In this document: positions 19,318 through 26,361 of the stretch, piece by piece
Position numbering within the stretch: the first letter of the stretch is position 1
Layout: every line of letters begins with the position of its first letter
Assembly (NCBI GenBank): GCA_937921865.1
Contig: CAKZWF010000094.1
Location: 1-51,786 of the forward strand
Direction of reading: 5' to 3'
Source: an uncultured Pseudomonadales bacterium
Lineage (GTDB): Bacteria; Pseudomonadota; Gammaproteobacteria; Pseudomonadales; Azotimanducaceae
DNA length: 51,786 nt
Made by a program: the position numbers and the translations under genes
The notes under the pieces: generated by a model
What the model saw: only the letters and a program-made list of their open reading frames with translations
What the model was told of the DNA's origin: nothing
Databases searched by the model: none

Positions 19318-20771
19318 CGCCAACTCTCGCAATCGGCCTCAGTTTGCTGCTGCCTGCACTGGGCGCATTCGCGATCGCCGCCGCAGACAGCCGACCGAAT
19401 CTGCGCGAGACAATCACTGTGTTGGTCGCATTGGCGCTGGCCGCAACCGTCGCCACCCTGTTGCCAGGGGTAATGGCCGGGGAAAGACCCGAGCTGTATC
19501 TGGGCGAACTGCTGCCCGGAATCAGCATCGCGTTCAAAGTTGAACCACTGGGTATGCTCTATGCCTGCCTCGCGTCGGGTCTGTGGATCGTCAACTCGAT
19601 CTATTCAATTGGCTACATGCGCGGCAATTCGGAGAAGCACCAGACCCGTTTCTATGTGTGTTTCGCAATTGCGCTAGCCGCGGTAATGGGTATCGCTTTT
19701 GCGGAGAACCTGGTCACGCTGTTTCTCTTCTACGAAATTCTCACGCTATCGACCTATCCGCTGGTTGCACACAAGGGCGACAGCAATACTATCGCCTCAG
19801 CACGTGTCTACCTCGGCATTCTGCTGGCTACCTCTGTGGGTCTGCTGCTGCCGGCAATCATCTGGACCTACAGCGTCGCTGATACCGTCAGTTTTGTTCC
19901 TGGCGGGATTCTCACCGGTTCGCTGACGGGTCCGGGTGTCGGCCTGCTCCTGGCGCTGTTTGTATTCGGCATCGGCAAAGCCGCCGTGATGCCCGTGCAC
20001 CGCTGGTTGCCAGCGGCGATGGTTGCGCCCACACCCGTCAGCGCTCTGCTCCATGCGGTGGCAGTGGTGAAGGCTGGGGTGTTTACCGTTACCAAAGTCA
20101 TCCTGTATATCTTCGGTACGGGTCTACTCGCCCAGGAACCCTCAAGCAACTGGCTGATCTTTGCCTCCGCTTTCACGATTCTTGCTGCGAGCATCGTCGC
20201 GCTGCGCCAGCAGAATCTCAAACGCATGCTGGCCTACTCCACCATCGGTCAGCTGTCTTACGTGATCATGGCGGCGGCGGTGCTGACCCCATTGGCAAAA
20301 ATTGGCGCATCAATCCACATGGTTGCCCATGCTTTTGGCAAGATCACGCTGTTCTTTGCTGCCGGTGCGATTTACACCGCATCGAAGAAAACCGAACTCA
20401 ATCAGCTGCGTGGCATTGGCACGCAGATGCCCTGGACCATGGCCGCCTTCACAATTGGAGCGCTGTCCATGATCGGTGTACCACCCACCGGCGGATTCGT
20501 TTCGAAATGGTTCATTCTTGCGGGCGCTTTCCAGAGCGACAACTACGTCGCGATCTTCACGATTATTGTCAGTACCGCATTGAACGCAGCCTATTTTCTG
20601 CCGATCATTTTTGCCGCCTGGTTCGCCAAGCCGGATCCGCAGCTGAAATCGCACGGTGAAGCGCCAACGGCCATTGTGGTCGCGCTCAGCATCACCGCAC
20701 TGGCAACGTTAGGATTCTTCTTTTTCAATCAACCGGTGCTCGACCTCGAACGGGCATTGATGGATCAGTAA
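19314..20771 (+). CDS. Na+/H+ antiporter, second MrpD/ND5-like subunit
   Basis: A 485-residue polytopic membrane protein of the NADH dehydrogenase/Mrp antiporter family. It retains the proton-path residues Glu141 (LFLFYEILTLSTYPL), Lys222 (FGIGKAAVMPVHRWLPAAM) and Lys253 (HAVAVVKAGVFTVTK), plus the histidine in IHMVAHAFGKITLFFAAG. It is clearly diverged from the first copy and resembles the MrpD-type subunits found in Mrp clusters lacking a standard mrpA. It overlaps mrpD by 4 nt and is followed after 2 nt by a small membrane protein gene. It probably provides a second proton or ion channel within the complex. Confidence 0.9.
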   Translation: MTPTLAIGLSLLLPALGAFAIAAADSRPNLRETITVLVALALAATVATLLPGVMAGERPELYLGELLPGISIAFKVEPLGMLYACLASGLWIVNSIYSIGYMRGNSEKHQTRFYVCFAIALAAVMGIAFAENLVTLFLFYEILTLSTYPLVAHKGDSNTIASARVYLGILLATSVGLLLPAIIWTYSVADTVSFVPGGILTGSLTGPGVGLLLALFVFGIGKAAVMPVHRWLPAAMVAPTPVSALLHAVAVVKAGVFTVTKVILYIFGTGLLAQEPSSNWLIFASAFTILAASIVALRQQNLKRMLAYSTIGQLSYVIMAAAVLTPLAKIGASIHMVAHAFGKITLFFAAGAIYTASKKTELNQLRGIGTQMPWTMAAFTIGALSMIGVPPTGGFVSKWFILAGAFQSDNYVAIFTIIVSTALNAAYFLPIIFAAWFAKPDPQLKSHGEAPTAIVVALSITALATLGFFFFNQPVLDLERALMDQ

Positions 20772-20773
20772 CG

Positions 20774-21019
20774 ATGGATGACAACGACCACTGGCTGACC
20801 CGACCCGCATCGATCCGCAAGCTGTGGATAGGCTTCAGTGCAGTTCTGGCAATGACCGTGCTTGCGCAGCTGGTCATCGGTATCAAAGGTTATTTCGGCG
20901 TCGACAGCATGTTCGGTTTCGCTGCCGCGTTCGGCTTTTTCAGCTGTGTGGCAATGGTGCTGCTGGCAAAAGCCATCGGAGCGCTGCTAAAACGTCCTGA
21001 GGACTACTACCATGACTGA
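20774..21019 (+). CDS. small two-helix membrane protein of the antiporter operon
   Basis: An 81-residue protein of unknown function with two predicted transmembrane helices (around residues 18-38 and 45-66), a charged amphipathic N terminus (MDDNDHWLTRPASIRKLWIG) and a polar C terminus ending LKRPEDYYHD. It lies 2 nt after the second ND5-like gene and overlaps the third by 8 nt, so it is co-translated with the antiporter. I recognise no named Mrp subunit, though small membrane proteins of this look do occur next to antiporter subunit D genes. It may be an accessory or assembly subunit, which is an inference from position only. Confidence 0.85.
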   Translation: MDDNDHWLTRPASIRKLWIGFSAVLAMTVLAQLVIGIKGYFGVDSMFGFAAAFGFFSCVAMVLLAKAIGALLKRPEDYYHD

Positions 21020-22694
21020 GCTGGTCATCCCACCGGCTCTGGTACTGCTGTCCGGAGCGCTGCTGATTGCGATCACTCGCGGTCTATTGCGCAACAGTGT
21101 GCTGTTACTGGCTCCACTGATCACCCTCTGGGCAGTCTGGCAGATCGGCGACGGAGTCGAAGTTGTCGGCAGTTTCCTCGGCTATGAAATTCAGCCGGTT
21201 GAAGGCAGCGCCGTGCGCCGGCTGTTTGCAACCGTATTTACCCTGATGGCACTGATTGGCGGCCTGTTCGCGTTTCGCCAGGCCCGCACCGCTGAACTCG
21301 CCGCGGCGTTTGCGTACGCAGCCGGTGCAGTTGGTGTGGCGTTTGCCGGTGATCTGATCACCATGTTCCTCTACTGGGAACTGATGGCCATCTTCTCCAC
21401 GGTGCTGGTCTGGTGCGGCGGCACACCACAAGCCCGCGCCGCTGGCATTCGCTACGCCATCATCCACCTGCTTGGTGGCGTCATCCTCAAGGTGGGCATA
21501 GAAGGTATTGTGGTACACACCGGGTCGGTGGAAATCCAGCCGATGCTGGCCACCAATTTCGATACCTGGATGGTGCTGATCGGCATCCTGATCAACACTG
21601 CTGCGCCGCCGCTGTCCGCCTGGCTTGCCGATGCCTACCCTGCGTCAAGTCCGACCGGCTCGGTGTTTCTGTCTGCGTTCACCACCAAATCGGCGGTACT
21701 GGCGCTGATTCTGCTGTTTCCCGGCGAAGGTGTGCTGATCTGGGTAGGTCTGTACATGATCTTCTATGGCATCATCTACGCATTGCTGGAGAATGACGCC
21801 CGGCGAATTCTCGCCTATTCGGTAGTCAACCAGGTGGGGTTCATGGTCTGTGCCGTGGGCATCGGCACAGAAATGGCTCTGAATGGCGCTGCCGCCCACG
21901 CGTTTGCCCACATCTTCTACAAAGCGCTGCTGTTCATGAGCGCAGGTGTAGTGATTTATCGAACCGGTAAATCGCGCTGCTCCGATCTCGGCGGTCTATT
22001 TCGAACCATGCCCATCACCACCGTGTGCGGCATTATCGGTGCGCTGGCTATCTCGAGCTTTCCGTTCACATCCGGTTTCACCACCAAAACGCTGATTTCG
22101 GTTGCCGCTGAACACGAAGGTCTGGTGTTCGTGTACTTCGCGCTGATGGCCGCGTCAGCGGGTGTATTCCTGCACGCCGGTATCAAGTTTCCCTGGTTTG
22201 TGTTCTTTCAGAAAGACTCAGGCATGCGGCCGAAAGACGCACCCTGGAACATGGCGGCGGCGATGATCATCTGTGCTGCGGTCTGCATCGGCATCGGCGT
22301 ATTCCCGGAGCCCTTCTGGGCGCTGCTGCCCTACCCGGTCGATTACGTGGCGTACACTCCGAGCAAGGTCCTGTTCTACCTGCAGTTGCTGCTGTTCTCC
22401 GGTCTGGCCTTCTTCCTGCTGCTGCCGCTGATGAAACGAACGCTGACCATCTCATTAGATACCGACTGGCTGTGGCGGGTAGCCGGACTGCGTGTCGCCA
22501 ACGCCTGCCTGAAGGGCTTCGAGCGCCTGGGTGTATTGGTCGCCGGACTCAAAGCCAGCTTGTACGACAACGCCCCGCGCCTGACCGCGGTGCTGAACAG
22601 CACCGGCGCGCTGGGCCGAACCTGGCAGATCGGCACAACTGCGCTGTGGATCGTGGTACTGCTGACACTCTATGTGGCGTTGTATTTTCTCTGA
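21012..22694 (+). CDS. Na+/H+ antiporter, third MrpD/ND5-like subunit, atypical TM7
   Basis: A 560-residue polytopic membrane protein of the proton-translocating ND5/MrpD family, closing the operon. It keeps Glu123 in TMFLYWELMAIFSTV (TM5) and Lys226 in SAFTTKSAVLALI (TM8), and the later histidine in AAHAFAHIFYKALLF. At the position of the near-invariant TM7 lysine, nine residues before the Trp of the HxWLP-type motif, it has Asn195 in ILINTAAPPLSAWLADAY, and the histidine of that motif is also lost. The C-terminal 130 residues are an extra region with more hydrophobic helices. It may serve a structural or modified channel role. It overlaps the small upstream gene by 8 nt and converges with cueR. 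Confidence 0.88.
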   Translation: MTELVIPPALVLLSGALLIAITRGLLRNSVLLLAPLITLWAVWQIGDGVEVVGSFLGYEIQPVEGSAVRRLFATVFTLMALIGGLFAFRQARTAELAAAFAYAAGAVGVAFAGDLITMFLYWELMAIFSTVLVWCGGTPQARAAGIRYAIIHLLGGVILKVGIEGIVVHTGSVEIQPMLATNFDTWMVLIGILINTAAPPLSAWLADAYPASSPTGSVFLSAFTTKSAVLALILLFPGEGVLIWVGLYMIFYGIIYALLENDARRILAYSVVNQVGFMVCAVGIGTEMALNGAAAHAFAHIFYKALLFMSAGVVIYRTGKSRCSDLGGLFRTMPITTVCGIIGALAISSFPFTSGFTTKTLISVAAEHEGLVFVYFALMAASAGVFLHAGIKFPWFVFFQKDSGMRPKDAPWNMAAAMIICAAVCIGIGVFPEPFWALLPYPVDYVAYTPSKVLFYLQLLLFSGLAFFLLLPLMKRTLTISLDTDWLWRVAGLRVANACLKGFERLGVLVAGLKASLYDNAPRLTAVLNSTGALGRTWQIGTTALWIVVLLTLYVALYFL

Positions 22695-22730
22695 CCGAAC
22701 AACGCGAGCGCGCTGAAAGCGAAGCCTGCG

Positions 22731-23114
22731 TCAACCCAGAAAATCAATAATCGGACAGTCTGCGCGTTCATCGCCACGACAGGAGGCAATCAGCCGGGAC
22801 AGCTCATGATGCAGTGACGCCAGTTCCTGCTGTTTGGCTTCTATCTGCTCAAGACGATGACCCGCAATGCGTTTGACGTCTGCACTGGAGCGGGCGCTGT
22901 CCTGATAAAGCCCGATCAGCTCCCGGCATTCATCAATCGAAAAGCCGATGGCTCGGGCTTTGCGAATAAACGCCAGCTTGCGCAGCGCAGCGTCATCATA
23001 AACTCGATAGCCGGATTCAGAACGGCCACTCTCCACCACCAGACCGATGTCCGCGTAGTAGCGCACCGTTTTGACCGGCAGATCCGCCAGTTTTGCAGCC
23101 GTACTGATATTCAC
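22731..23114 (-). CDS. cueR: MerR-family copper-responsive regulator CueR
   Basis: A 127-residue MerR-family activator. The N-terminal winged helix is MNISTAAKLADLPVKTVRYY with GLVVESGRSESGYRVYDDAA. A long dimerisation helix follows, then a C-terminal metal loop CRGDERADCPII. The metal cysteines fall at residues 112 and 120 and a serine at 77, the same numbering as the Cu(I)/Ag(I)/Au(I)-binding residues and the monovalent-selectivity serine of E. coli CueR. It is divergent from a DUF4396 gene with the predicted CueR operator between them, so it likely controls that gene and perhaps itself. No copper ATPase or multicopper oxidase gene is adjacent. Confidence 0.93.
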   Translation of the reverse strand: MNISTAAKLADLPVKTVRYYADIGLVVESGRSESGYRVYDDAALRKLAFIRKARAIGFSIDECRELIGLYQDSARSSADVKRIAGHRLEQIEAKQQELASLHHELSRLIASCRGDERADCPIIDFLG

Positions 23115-23126
23115 CGGCCAGCCTCC

Positions 23127-23157
23127 TTGACCTTCCTGTTACTGGAAGGTTTATACA
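23127..23157 (+). promoter_or_regulatory. CueR-type promoter/operator for the DUF4396 gene
   Basis: A perfect inverted repeat ACCTTCC (23130-23136), 7-nt spacer, GGAAGGT (23144-23150) lies between a -35 box TTGACC (23127-23132) and a -10 box TATACA (23152-23157). The -35/-10 spacing is 19 bp, the elongated spacing diagnostic of MerR-family promoters, and the dyad matches the known CueR box. It points towards the gene starting at 23189. Copper induction is predicted from family knowledge. Confidence 0.88.
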
Positions 23158-23188
23158 CTGCTCCTGTCCGGTTACCAAGGAATCGACG

Positions 23189-23635
23189 ATGACCACCACC
23201 ACCTCTTCACTGGCCATCGACTGGTCGTGTTCGCATACCTGGCGAACTTCTTCAAAAAATACTCTGTGGTGTCTGCTTGGCTGCTCAATCGGCGATTTCG
23301 GCACTATCGCCTTCTTCCAGTTCAGCGGGATTCCCTGGTCCACCCTGGCGATCATGTCACTGGCCATAGTCAACGGTCTGATCACCTCAATTGCGCTGGA
23401 AACAGCCATTCTGTCGCGTCAGATGAGCCCGCAAATGGCATTTAAGACGGCTTCAGGAATGTCACTGATCTCGATGATCACCATGGAAGCGGTCATGAAC
23501 ATCACTGATGTCGTGTTGACCGGCGGGGCGATGCTGACCTGGTGGGCGTTGCCCATCATGCTGCTGTTCGGGTTTCTGGCGCCTCTGCCTTATAACTACT
23601 GGCGCCTGAAATCTCTGGGCAAAGCCTGCCACTGA
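23189..23635 (+). CDS. DUF4396 membrane protein under CueR-type control
   Basis: A 148-residue integral membrane protein with about four hydrophobic segments, matching DUF4396 by the N-terminal pattern TWRTSSKNTLWCLLGCSIGD and the following MSLAIVNGLITSIALETAIL. Cysteines at positions 14, 28 and 32 and His16 lie near the N terminus and several methionines lie within helices (MITMEAVMNI), so metal contact is possible. ATG 23189 has AAGGA upstream. A CueR-type promoter ends about 30 nt before the start, and the regulator gene is divergent, so this protein is probably made in response to copper or silver. Function is unknown; a copper-handling role is inference from regulation and residue pattern. 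Confidence 0.88.
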   Translation: MTTTTSSLAIDWSCSHTWRTSSKNTLWCLLGCSIGDFGTIAFFQFSGIPWSTLAIMSLAIVNGLITSIALETAILSRQMSPQMAFKTASGMSLISMITMEAVMNITDVVLTGGAMLTWWALPIMLLFGFLAPLPYNYWRLKSLGKACH

Positions 23636-23645
23636 CCAACGCGGA

Positions 23646-23673
23646 GTTACCCGTCCGCTAGCGGACGGGTAAC
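23646..23673. terminator. 28-bp perfect palindrome between convergent genes, likely bidirectional 3'-end hairpin
   Basis: Positions 23646-23673 form an exact palindrome: a 12-bp stem GTTACCCGTCCG/CGGACGGGTAAC with loop CTAG. It lies 10 nt after the DUF4396 stop and 3 nt before the GST stop, the only gap between these convergent genes. There is no T-run on either strand, so it would be an atypical terminator or a transcript-stabilising 3' hairpin. Confidence 0.6.
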
Positions 23674-23676
23674 ACT

Positions 23677-24366
23677 TCAGCCCTGCCCGGCTTTGGCTCT
23701 CGCGGCTTCAACCATCTTCCGTTCGGTGCCATCGAGTCTGGCCTTCATACCCGCGGTCATTTCAGCGAGTACTCGGGCGGCGTGTTCATTCTGCTGAATT
23801 TTCTCCCAGTAGGCGGCAACCTTCTCGGTTGCAACAATGGGATTGTCCACATCCAGTCTGGGCACGGTGTTTTCACACATCCACAGAGCCGGCACCAGGG
23901 TGCAGTCTGCCCGGCTCAGGGCCCCACCGACGGCAAACGGCCCTTCGCCAATGTGCCGTTCAAGCGCACCCATACCTCTGCGCACCTGGGCAACAAACAG
24001 ATCGCGGATCGCATCCACCCGGGTTTTCCGAGGCAGCTGCGGCAGTGCCATAAAAATATTGTTCATCAGATACACATCAGCAATCCGGGAGAGCAGCCGA
24101 ACGTCGGCGCGCTGCCGGGGCGTCGCGCCAACCAGCGCACGCTCGGGATAGAGATCATCGAGGTATTCGGCAATGACTTCTGACTCAGGGATGATGCCAT
24201 CTTCCACTTCCAGCACAGGAATACGACCAAGGGGCGAGACTTCAGACAGCTTGCCAAGATAGAAAGAAGGCGGCAGCTCGAAGTCAATATCATCGATACC
24301 CATCGCATAAATCTGCATCCGCACCTTGGCTGAATAGGGGCTGAGATCACCGGTATAGAGTTTCAT
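23677..24366 (-). CDS. glutathione S-transferase family protein
   Basis: A 229-residue soluble GST with the N-terminal thioredoxin-like domain (MKLYTGDLSPYSAKVRMQIY, with the catalytic-type SPYS). The cis-proline and glutathione gamma-Glu contacts lie in GRIPVLEVEDGIIPESEVIAEYL. A C-terminal helical domain follows from about residue 85. It conjugates or handles glutathione adducts, perhaps of products of the oxygenases in this window. It is monocistronic as far as can be seen. The class is not assignable from sequence alone; it resembles the broad bacterial GSTs of the zeta/phi-like type. Confidence 0.9.
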   Translation of the reverse strand: MKLYTGDLSPYSAKVRMQIYAMGIDDIDFELPPSFYLGKLSEVSPLGRIPVLEVEDGIIPESEVIAEYLDDLYPERALVGATPRQRADVRLLSRIADVYLMNNIFMALPQLPRKTRVDAIRDLFVAQVRRGMGALERHIGEGPFAVGGALSRADCTLVPALWMCENTVPRLDVDNPIVATEKVAAYWEKIQQNEHAARVLAEMTAGMKARLDGTERKMVEAARAKAGQG

Positions 24367-24529
24367 GCGCTAGTCCTGGTTGTTTTCTAACAGACCCGAA
24401 GGGTATCACCAGGCACTGATTTCTCCACCAGACCTTCGCCGCAGACAGACCTGACGACCCGACCGTGGTCGCCGACCACAGCTCCGGATAGAATGCTGGG
24501 ACACACATCGTCACCAAAGGATTGCGCTC

Positions 24530-24964
24530 ATGGCCGAATACATACCTCCTTCTCTGGACTGGGTACGCAAACAGGTTGAACTGATAGAAAGCAGCGGCGG
24601 CACCAAAGGCACTACGCTGCTCGACACCGGCATGCCCTGCATTGTCGTCACGCACATGGGCAACAAATCCGGCGCGATACGGAAAATTCCGCTGATGCGG
24701 GTCAAAGTAGACGAAGGCTATGTACTGATCGGCTCGATGGGCGGCCAGCCGAAAAACCCGGTCTGGGTGTACAACCTGCGGGCTAATCCGGACGTGGAAA
24801 TTCGTGATGCCACCGAAGTATTCAAAATGCGCGTGCGCGAAGTCAGCGACGAAGCTGAGCGTGAACGGCTGTGGGTTGCCAGCGCGGAAGCGTATCCGCC
24901 GTATAACGACTATCAGGCAAAAACCAGCCGGAAAATTCCGGTGTTTCTTGCCGAACCGGTCTGA
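24530..24964 (+). CDS. deazaflavin (F420)-dependent nitroreductase-like protein, DDN family
   Basis: A 144-residue split-barrel protein of the DUF385/DDN family, whose studied members in actinobacteria use reduced F420. Visible family features are LDTGMPCIVVTHMGNKSGAIRK (about residues 31-52), MRVKVDEGYVLIGSMGG, NPVWVYNLRANPDVEIRD and the C-terminal YPPYNDYQAKTSRKIPVFL. Some family members outside actinobacteria may bind FMN or heme-related ligands instead. The ATG has AAGGA upstream. A dienelactone-hydrolase-like gene follows 60 nt downstream on the same strand. Physiological substrate unknown. Confidence 0.87.
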   Translation: MAEYIPPSLDWVRKQVELIESSGGTKGTTLLDTGMPCIVVTHMGNKSGAIRKIPLMRVKVDEGYVLIGSMGGQPKNPVWVYNLRANPDVEIRDATEVFKMRVREVSDEAERERLWVASAEAYPPYNDYQAKTSRKIPVFLAEPV

Positions 24965-25024
24965 ACATTTCCAGTCAACAGCCTCAGCATCAGGGTAGAA
25001 CTTAATGGGCGGGGAGAGCTCCAC

Positions 25025-25927
25025 GTGAGCAAACCAATCAAAACCGGGCAAACGGTCATCACCCAGGAGATGCTCGATCTCTATAACGACTATGCCCACG
25101 GTGGCATGAACCGAAGGGCGTTCCTCGACCGACTGCGAACTTTCGCGGTGGGTGGTGTAACTGTCGCAGCACTCTCCAGTGCGTTGCTGCCGCGCTATGT
25201 CGAAGCCGAGCAGATATCGGGCGAAGACCCGCGCATCCGCGGCACTGACATCGTCTATCCATCTCCGGCCGGAGCTGGAGAGATGGGCGGATATCAGGTC
25301 CGGCCGGCAGCTGCCGCCGGTAAACTGCCGGGCATCGTGGTCATCCACGAAAACCGTGGTCTGAACCCCTACATCCGGGACGTCGCGCGGCGCGCAGCCC
25401 TCGCCGGCTATCAGGTGCTGGCACCCGACGCACTCTATCCACTGGGTGGTTATCCGGGTGATGACGACACCGGCCGAGAACTACAGCGCCAGCGTGATCG
25501 CGCGGAAATGCTCGAAGACTTCATCGCCGCGGTGAACACGTTACGGAACAGCGCGGACTGTACGGGTGACGTCGGGTGCGTGGGATTCTGTTTTGGCGGC
25601 TATGTGTCTAATCAGCTGGCCGCACGCATGCCCGAACTGCGCGCCGCAGTGCCATTCTATGGATCCGGTGCAACACCGGAGCAGGTACCTGCCATCGAAG
25701 CAGCTCTACTTTTGCAGTTTGCAGAGAACGATCCTCGAGTGAACGCTACCTGGCCGCCGTACGAAGAAGCACTCACGAAAAATGGTAAAAGCTTCGAGGC
25801 CTATTCCTATCCGGGTACCAATCACGGTTTCCACAACGATACAACACCGCGTTTCGATGAGCCTGCAGCGGAGCTGGCCTGGCAGCGCACGTTAGACTTC
25901 TTCGCCAGACATCTGCCGCAGGCTTAA
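25025..25927 (+). CDS. dienelactone hydrolase family protein with Tat-type signal
   Basis: A 300-residue alpha/beta hydrolase of the dienelactone hydrolase group. The nucleophile is Cys189 in VGFCFGGYVSN, with Asp236 in FAENDPRVN and His267 in GTNHGFHND completing the DLH triad. Residues 28-60 contain a twin-arginine motif (MNRRAFLDRL) followed by a hydrophobic stretch and an Ala-rich cleavage region, so it is probably exported folded through Tat. GTG 25025 is set by GGGGAGAG nearby. Proteins of this build are often annotated carboxymethylenebutenolidase, but the true ester or lactone substrate is unknown. It lies 60 nt after the DDN-like gene. Confidence 0.9.
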   Translation: MSKPIKTGQTVITQEMLDLYNDYAHGGMNRRAFLDRLRTFAVGGVTVAALSSALLPRYVEAEQISGEDPRIRGTDIVYPSPAGAGEMGGYQVRPAAAAGKLPGIVVIHENRGLNPYIRDVARRAALAGYQVLAPDALYPLGGYPGDDDTGRELQRQRDRAEMLEDFIAAVNTLRNSADCTGDVGCVGFCFGGYVSNQLAARMPELRAAVPFYGSGATPEQVPAIEAALLLQFAENDPRVNATWPPYEEALTKNGKSFEAYSYPGTNHGFHNDTTPRFDEPAAELAWQRTLDFFARHLPQA

Positions 25928-25969
25928 CCAGCACAGCCCGAATATGCCAAGCTTCAAGCGCAGGGAGCG

Positions 25970-26347
25970 TCAGAAGGTGATTGTCACGGTATCGCCGGTA
26001 TTGCAGCCGAGCCCGGCACTGGCATCACCAAAGCTGATTGCCAGCTGAAGATTTCCAGAGCCGTTTTCAATGCCCAGCCATTCGCCGGAGTGCACGTCAG
26101 CGTAATCGCCGCTAGAGACAGCAGTTACCGTTCGACCGTTACAGCTCACCGAAAAAGATTCGCCCAGCTCGATGCTGAGCTTGTCTATTGGTATATCGGT
26201 TTCAAGGTTGCCGAAACTACTGCCAACGGCGAGGACCTGACCAGTCAGAGTATTAGCCTGCTCGGCTGCAACCCAAACCGGTAACGCCAGAAGCAACGTC
26301 GAAAGAATTGCGCGCGCCAGGTTCATTGAAGAGGCAATTGCAGTCAT
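25970..26347 (-). CDS. exported stand-alone domain resembling the C-terminal half of SAM-hydroxide adenosyltransferase (DUF62)
   Basis: A 125-residue protein with a signal peptide (residues 1-29, hydrophobic core ILSTLLLALPVWVAA). The mature part resembles the beta-barrel C-terminal domain of the DUF62 S-adenosylmethionine hydrolase/fluorinase family: GQVLAVGSSFGNLETDIP matches the family pattern of a strand, then FGN and an I/L-T-N-I stretch. YADVHSGEWLGIENGSGNLQ and AISFGDASAGLGCNTGDTV match the later Y-dv-Ge and G-D positions. The catalytic N-terminal domain is absent. ATG 26347 has an ideal AGGAG. It follows the PQQ dehydrogenase gene after 14 nt on the same strand, so it may serve that enzyme in the periplasm. 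The homology is from pattern only. Confidence 0.75.
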   Translation of the reverse strand: MTAIASSMNLARAILSTLLLALPVWVAAEQANTLTGQVLAVGSSFGNLETDIPIDKLSIELGESFSVSCNGRTVTAVSSGDYADVHSGEWLGIENGSGNLQLAISFGDASAGLGCNTGDTVTITF

Positions 26348-26361
26348 GTCATTCTCCTGAA

